Shown: positions 60,899 to 64,000 of the stretch, in pieces
How the letters are laid out: each line of letters opens with the position of its first letter
Position numbering within the stretch: the stretch's first letter is position 1
NCBI RefSeq assembly: GCF_900167915.1
Contig: NZ_FUYM01000016.1
Coordinates: 1-64,000, forward strand
Length of the DNA stretch: 64,000 nt
Direction of reading: 5' to 3'
Origin: Rhizorhabdus histidinilytica
Lineage (GTDB): Bacteria > Pseudomonadota > Alphaproteobacteria > Sphingomonadales > Sphingomonadaceae
Notes under the pieces: generated by a model
The model's database searches: none
Seen by the model: only the letters and a program-made list of their open reading frames with translations
What the model was told of the DNA's origin: nothing
Program-made: the position numbers and the translations under genes

Positions 60899-61543
60899 AT
60901 GAAGCAGAAGACCAAGGTTTTGGGTGATGCAGCCGTAAAGGCGTTGATCGAGAAGTACGACTGCCCGGTGCCATTCCACGAAGTGCGCACCCGGCTTCTG
61001 GGCAATATCGCAACCCCGGAGCTATCGGCCTCGCCCTTGCAGATGATTCAGGATTTATGGGGCGGTGAGTTGCCCGTGTTCGACAGCGTGGACGAAGCCA
61101 ACGAATTGATTGGTGCTCTGATCGACGGCCTTTGGAATGGGCTGACCCGGCACCAGAAGCGTAGTCAGCCATTCAGGCTGACACGTGTGTCGATGGACCC
61201 AACTGCTGCAAATCTCGGACACTACGGGCTGATCCGTCTTGAGGAACTGGATGGCTTCATCGAAGGTCTGTTCAACGGTCATGATATCATCGATCTACCC
61301 GAACGTGCTCATGGCGCGATCGGCCAACTTGCCGAGCTCCGTGCGATGATGGGCGGTATCTGCGAACTCGTGGAACGTGACCCCAATGCGGATGATCGCA
61401 CCCAGCTTGACACGACATTCAAGCACCTGCGCGAACTGACCAAAATCATGGAGACCGAAATCCACGAGACTGTGCTGGCTTGCACTCGTGCACGGCGACA
61501 GATGCTTGAAGGCATTCTCACCGAGAAGCCGACGGTGCATTGA
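60899..61543 (+). CDS. Cargo gene of element 3, unknown protein (214 aa)
   Basis: The product begins MKQKTKVLGDAAVKALIEKY and contains CPVPFHEVRTRLLGNIATPE, LWGGELPVFDSVDEANELIG and GLIRLEELDGFIEGLFNGHD. It is mainly alpha-helical, soluble and acidic. I do not recognise the family. The ATG at 60899 has GGAGTG 5 bases upstream. It is 4 bp from the next gene, so the two are an operon. Such genes inside a RIT element are unusual. Confidence 0.75.
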   Translation: MKQKTKVLGDAAVKALIEKYDCPVPFHEVRTRLLGNIATPELSASPLQMIQDLWGGELPVFDSVDEANELIGALIDGLWNGLTRHQKRSQPFRLTRVSMDPTAANLGHYGLIRLEELDGFIEGLFNGHDIIDLPERAHGAIGQLAELRAMMGGICELVERDPNADDRTQLDTTFKHLRELTKIMETEIHETVLACTRARRQMLEGILTEKPTVH

Positions 61544-61547
61544 TCCA

Positions 61548-61982
61548 ATGTCCGAGGAACGTCTCCGCGAGAAGCTGCGCAAGATCGAAGCTCTCTATGC
61601 CGGCGCCACGACCGCCGGCGAGCAAGCCGCCGCAGGTGCCGCTGCGGAACGCATTCGCCGCCAGTTCGCAACGGCCAGCAAACAAGAACGTGCCGAGGAG
61701 TTCAAGTTTTCAATTTCTGACCCCTGGTCACGACAGCTCTTCATCGCTCTGTGCCGCCGCTATGGCATCAAGCCATTTCGCTATGCGCGCATGCATCGTC
61801 AGACGGTGATTGTTCGCGCGCCAGCGAGTTTCGTTCGGATGACGCTATGGCCAGAGTTCGAGGAACTGAGCCAAGCCCTGACCTCGCATCTGGATGAAAT
61901 CACGCAGAAGATCATCAGAGAAGAAGTGCACGAAGCCACGCAGGATGCGGAAGAAGTGAGCGAACCGCGTCAGTTGCGCTGA
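61548..61982 (+). CDS. Cargo gene of element 3, DUF2786-like N-terminus (144 aa)
   Basis: The product begins MSEERLREKLRKIEALYAGA then TTAGEQAAAGAAAERIRRQF, a pattern I associate with the DUF2786 start (two helices around an E-A-A repeat). It then has FSISDPWSRQLFIALCRRYGIKPFRYARM and a helical tail. Function unknown. It may be a DNA-binding or regulatory partner of the 214-residue protein. It ends about 120 bp from the right end of the element. Confidence 0.65.
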   Translation: MSEERLREKLRKIEALYAGATTAGEQAAAGAAAERIRRQFATASKQERAEEFKFSISDPWSRQLFIALCRRYGIKPFRYARMHRQTVIVRAPASFVRMTLWPEFEELSQALTSHLDEITQKIIREEVHEATQDAEEVSEPRQLR

Positions 61983-62074
61983 ACGTTCCCACATTCCAGC
62001 GGATTACCTCCCAGGCACCAGGAATATGCCGAAGCGGCACGTCACCAAATCGCGGAAACACGAGATCCTACGAT

Positions 62075-62105
62075 GCCATGCGGCATAATCCGGGTTACGG
62101 CATTA
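62075..62105. repeat. Right terminal inverted repeat of element 3
   Basis: Inverse copy of 57573-57603 with one mismatch. Immediately outside, the ardC frame reads GAG ACG GTT CA at 62106-62116. Confidence 0.85.
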
Positions 62106-62731
62106 TGAACCGTCTCGTGGCAACGCGTGGACGCATAGTGATCCATGCTGCGGAAGGCCGTTCGGTTCGGCAGCTGGATATGATCGAAGGTCGGTGTGAA
62201 GTAGGCTTGGTTTCCGCCATGGCGAACGTCGGCAGGGATTCCCGTGAAGAAGGCGTCGATCGCCGCCTGCCGCTCGGACGGGATCAGAGGCTGCTCCGGT
62301 TCGTCAGAGGGGTAGAAATAGGCTGGAAGACCGTCGATCTGATCGGCGTTGAACACGATGTAATGGCGCAGGAACCGGATGCTCCGCTCCACTTGCTTGC
62401 CGGTTTCGGGGTGCTCCTCACGCTTCTTGAACGAGGAATAATAAACCGAAAGCGCGCCGGTTTGACCCTTGCGGACGTGCCCGCCTAGCGTTTCCGCCTG
62501 GCGCCAGGTCATCCAGTAACGCGAACGATAACCCTGGGCATCGCCGAGCGCCCAGAGATAAAGCGTATTGATGCCCTGATACGGCGTGCCGCAATGACGC
62601 AGCGGGCGTCCGCCCGCCCCGTTCAGCCGCCAGGGCCTCGACCAGGGCGGAACACCCTCCTCGAGCTTGCGGATGATGAGGTCGGTGATTTCGGCGGCGA
62701 CATCGCGGCTCGTGCGTTTCGCAAGGGACAT
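62106..62731 (-). pseudogene. ardC: N-terminal fragment of the split backbone ardC
   Basis: The frame starts at 62731 (MSLAKRTSRDVAAEITDLII) and runs 208 codons plus two bases to the element 3 border. It contains RPLRHCGTPYQGINTLYLWAL, GHVRKGQTGALSVYYSSFKK, VFNADQIDGLPAYF and ends HYASTRCHETVH. It is the ssDNA-binding domain plus the first part of the metal site. Joined to 57540-57456 (85 nt) it makes 237 codons in frame, then 50553-50203 completes ArdC. A truncated protein read into the element (ending at 62042) would lack the second half. Confidence 0.88.
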
Positions 62732-62812
62732 GGCGCTTCTCCGTGCGGAAGGGGAAAAGGCCGCCGGCACGGGACCACGCGCCGGCGGCAAGGCATCCAG
62801 GAGAAAGCGGCG

Positions 62813-64000
62813 TCAGGCCGCGAGAGCGTCCTGATCGGGCGATTCCGCTTCGATTTCGCAGGCACCGGACACTGTCTCGTCGACGCCAGCCACGCCAACC
62901 TCTTCGGCATCCTCGGGCTCGACGATCGCCTGCTCTTCAGGATCGCCTTCGGCGGGTTCGAGATCGTCCGCCTCGGTCTTGTCGAGGAAGCGCATGGCGT
63001 CGGGCACCCAGGCAAGCGCCGCGTCCCGGACCTCGGGCTCGACGATCGCTTCGCCCGCGAAGAGCTTCGCGCACGATTCCGAGATCTCCGACTTCTTCAT
63101 CGTCGCGTGGCGCGCGGTCAGCGCCGCGCCGCCGACATCGGCGAGCAGCGTCAGGATCGAGCCCTTGCTGATGCGGTCGAAGAAGTTCTCGGATGTCGGC
63201 CGCCACCAGCTTGCGACATCGACATCCATGATCGTCGCCAACCGGTTGTGGAGCGGACACTGCTCGGCGCGGTAGCTCGCCTTCGCTTCGAGCGACATCG
63301 CCACGATGTAGGCGAGCCAGGCCGCCTTGCTGTCGTCGTCGAGCGCCCGGAACGCCTCGAACCGGTCGACCTCGGACTTGTGCTCCAGCCAACTCGCATC
63401 GAGCCCGTCATGGGCTTCGGCGAGATAGCCCCGCGCGCGGGTCGTCGGCTGGTCGCCACTCACCGGATCCTGCGGCGAGCGAGCGCGAATGGTCGAGCCA
63501 TAGGCGCTGAACGTGCTGGCGCGATCGTCAATCATGACGAAGAGCGCATAGTCGAGCGCCAGGGCCGGATGGCTGAGCAGGGTCGCTGCGAGCACGTCGC
63601 GCCGCTGCATCGCCAGCTCATCGTAGAGCCGGGCGCTGAGCGGCTTGCCGCCCGGGGCGATCGCTTCGGGCGGCGGAGCAGGCGGCGTGTAGCTGCCGCC
63701 CGGGCCGGTCGAACCGCCACCGCCGGCACCATCGCCGTGGTCGTCCTCGCCGTTTTCATCAGCGCCGCCGATGCTGACCGGTTCCTCGCTATAATATTCG
63801 GTGTCGAGGACCATCTCGCCTCTGGGCGTCAGCTTGAGAAACGCGCCGACGAGCGGCTTGATCTCGTCAGGCAGCACCGGCGGGATGTTGTGGAGCGCGT
63901 GTTCTTCCTCGGACAGGGCATCATATTCCTGGTCGAGCGCCTTGTAGGCATCCTCATCGATGGTCTCGTCATCCATCTCCTCGGCGATGGCTTCCTGCCG
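62813..64000 (-). CDS. ParB-like protein, C-terminal part (incomplete at window end)
   Basis: The frame is open from 64000 to the stop at 62813, with 396 codons seen. It has LLSHPALALDYALFVMID, DISKGSIL-like RISKGSILTLLADVGGA, TMKKSEISESCAKLFAG and an acidic tail. This resembles the C-terminal half of ParB/RepB-type proteins found on sphingomonad plasmids. The N-terminal nuclease/HTH region lies outside the window. A long Asp/Glu/Gly/Pro linker (about residues 60-110 from the first Met seen) follows. It is followed by the ardC start, 82 bp away. Confidence 0.75.
   Translation of the reverse strand, partial: RQEAIAEEMDDETIDEDAYKALDQEYDALSEEEHALHNIPPVLPDEIKPLVGAFLKLTPRGEMVLDTEYYSEEPVSIGGADENGEDDHGDGAGGGGSTGPGGSYTPPAPPPEAIAPGGKPLSARLYDELAMQRRDVLAATLLSHPALALDYALFVMIDDRASTFSAYGSTIRARSPQDPVSGDQPTTRARGYLAEAHDGLDASWLEHKSEVDRFEAFRALDDDSKAAWLAYIVAMSLEAKASYRAEQCPLHNRLATIMDVDVASWWRPTSENFFDRISKGSILTLLADVGGAALTARHATMKKSEISESCAKLFAGEAIVEPEVRDAALAWVPDAMRFLDKTEADDLEPAEGDPEEQAIVEPEDAEEVGVAGVDETVSGACEIEAESPDQDALAA

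Larger units (their letters stand above)
57543..62105. mobile_element. Element 3: RIT-type recombinase-trio element in the backbone ardC
   Basis: The element is 4,563 bp. It contains three short tyrosine recombinases (405, 313 and 330 aa), overlapping and on the minus strand, as in recombinase-in-trio elements, and two plus-strand genes of unknown function. Terminal inverted repeats are 57573-57603 and 62075-62105 (31 bp, one mismatch). The left side has an extra 30 bp with a perfect 20-bp palindrome. It splits ardC within the CAC GAG ACG GTT CAC TGG codons, between the histidines of the metal site and the next Trp. Confidence 0.88.

Noticed and set aside
1-64000. CRISPR arrays, tRNA or rRNA genes, plasmid replication gene
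   Set aside because: No regularly spaced repeats, cloverleaf-like genes or rRNA segments were recognised, and no Rep protein was found. The replicon type cannot be stated from this window.

Overview
The window reads as high-GC alphaproteobacterial accessory DNA, most likely from a sphingomonad plasmid or integrative conjugative element. The signs are a long same-strand backbone of plasmid/ICE-type genes (ParB-like protein, ArdC antirestriction protein, DUF6927, DUF3768, a PAPS-reductase-like protein, a GHKL ATPase), metal-resistance operons and many insertions. No rRNA, tRNA or CRISPR was seen. Family names are from recognition of the translated sequence, not from a database search.

Layout. 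(1) 1-2.8 kb: backbone on the minus strand, with a GHKL ATP-binding gene broken by one in-frame TGA, a DUF3768 gene, and the C-terminal 60% of a PAPS-reductase-like gene. (2) 2,828-12,014: a 9.19-kb element with three tyrosine recombinases, a TnpC-like protein and a TIR/SLOG defence-like cassette, inserted in that PAPS-reductase-like gene. It has a 6-bp direct repeat (CGAGCA) and short inverted ends (TTAGGTCyGG); removing it rejoins the gene in frame. (3) 12.5-16.0 kb: arsenic operon arsR-arsC-arsC-ACR3-arsH with an arsI remnant. (4) 16.2-24.3 kb: TetR-controlled HlyD/ABC/ABC-2/NodT efflux operon plus a methyltransferase. (5) 24.3-33.4 kb: CzcCBA-like RND efflux with DUF3240, a two-component system, cytochrome b561 and a VIT-family transporter. 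(6) 33.5-38.2 kb: TonB, TonB-dependent receptor, DUF2946 and a ferric-reductase-like protein.

(7) 38.4-50.3 kb: backbone again on the minus strand, interrupted by an IS1111-type element (39.45-40.79 kb) and a 2,555-bp group II intron (46,398-48,952) in a DUF6927 gene. It includes a TGT/DpdA-like protein and a cysteine-synthase-like gene on the opposite strand. (8) 50.2-62.7 kb: one backbone ardC gene cut into three pieces by two different recombinase-trio elements. Element 2 (about 50,560-57,455) carries its own intact ardC. Element 3 (57,543-62,105) is a classical RIT-type trio with two unknown divergent genes, and it interrupts the metalloprotease-like HETVH motif. (9) 62.8 kb to the window end: C-terminal part of a ParB-like protein.

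How it fits together. The backbone seems to be a maintenance/antirestriction block of a mobile replicon that has accumulated insertions inside its genes, while 12.5-38.2 kb is a metal/metalloid-resistance load. The most novel parts are the defence cassette (two MTH538/ThsB-like proteins, two TIR proteins and a stand-alone SLOG protein in two convergent operons), the stem-loop with a conserved loop and element-specific arms shared by elements 1 and 2, and the three-way ardC split in which an invading element supplies a replacement ardC.
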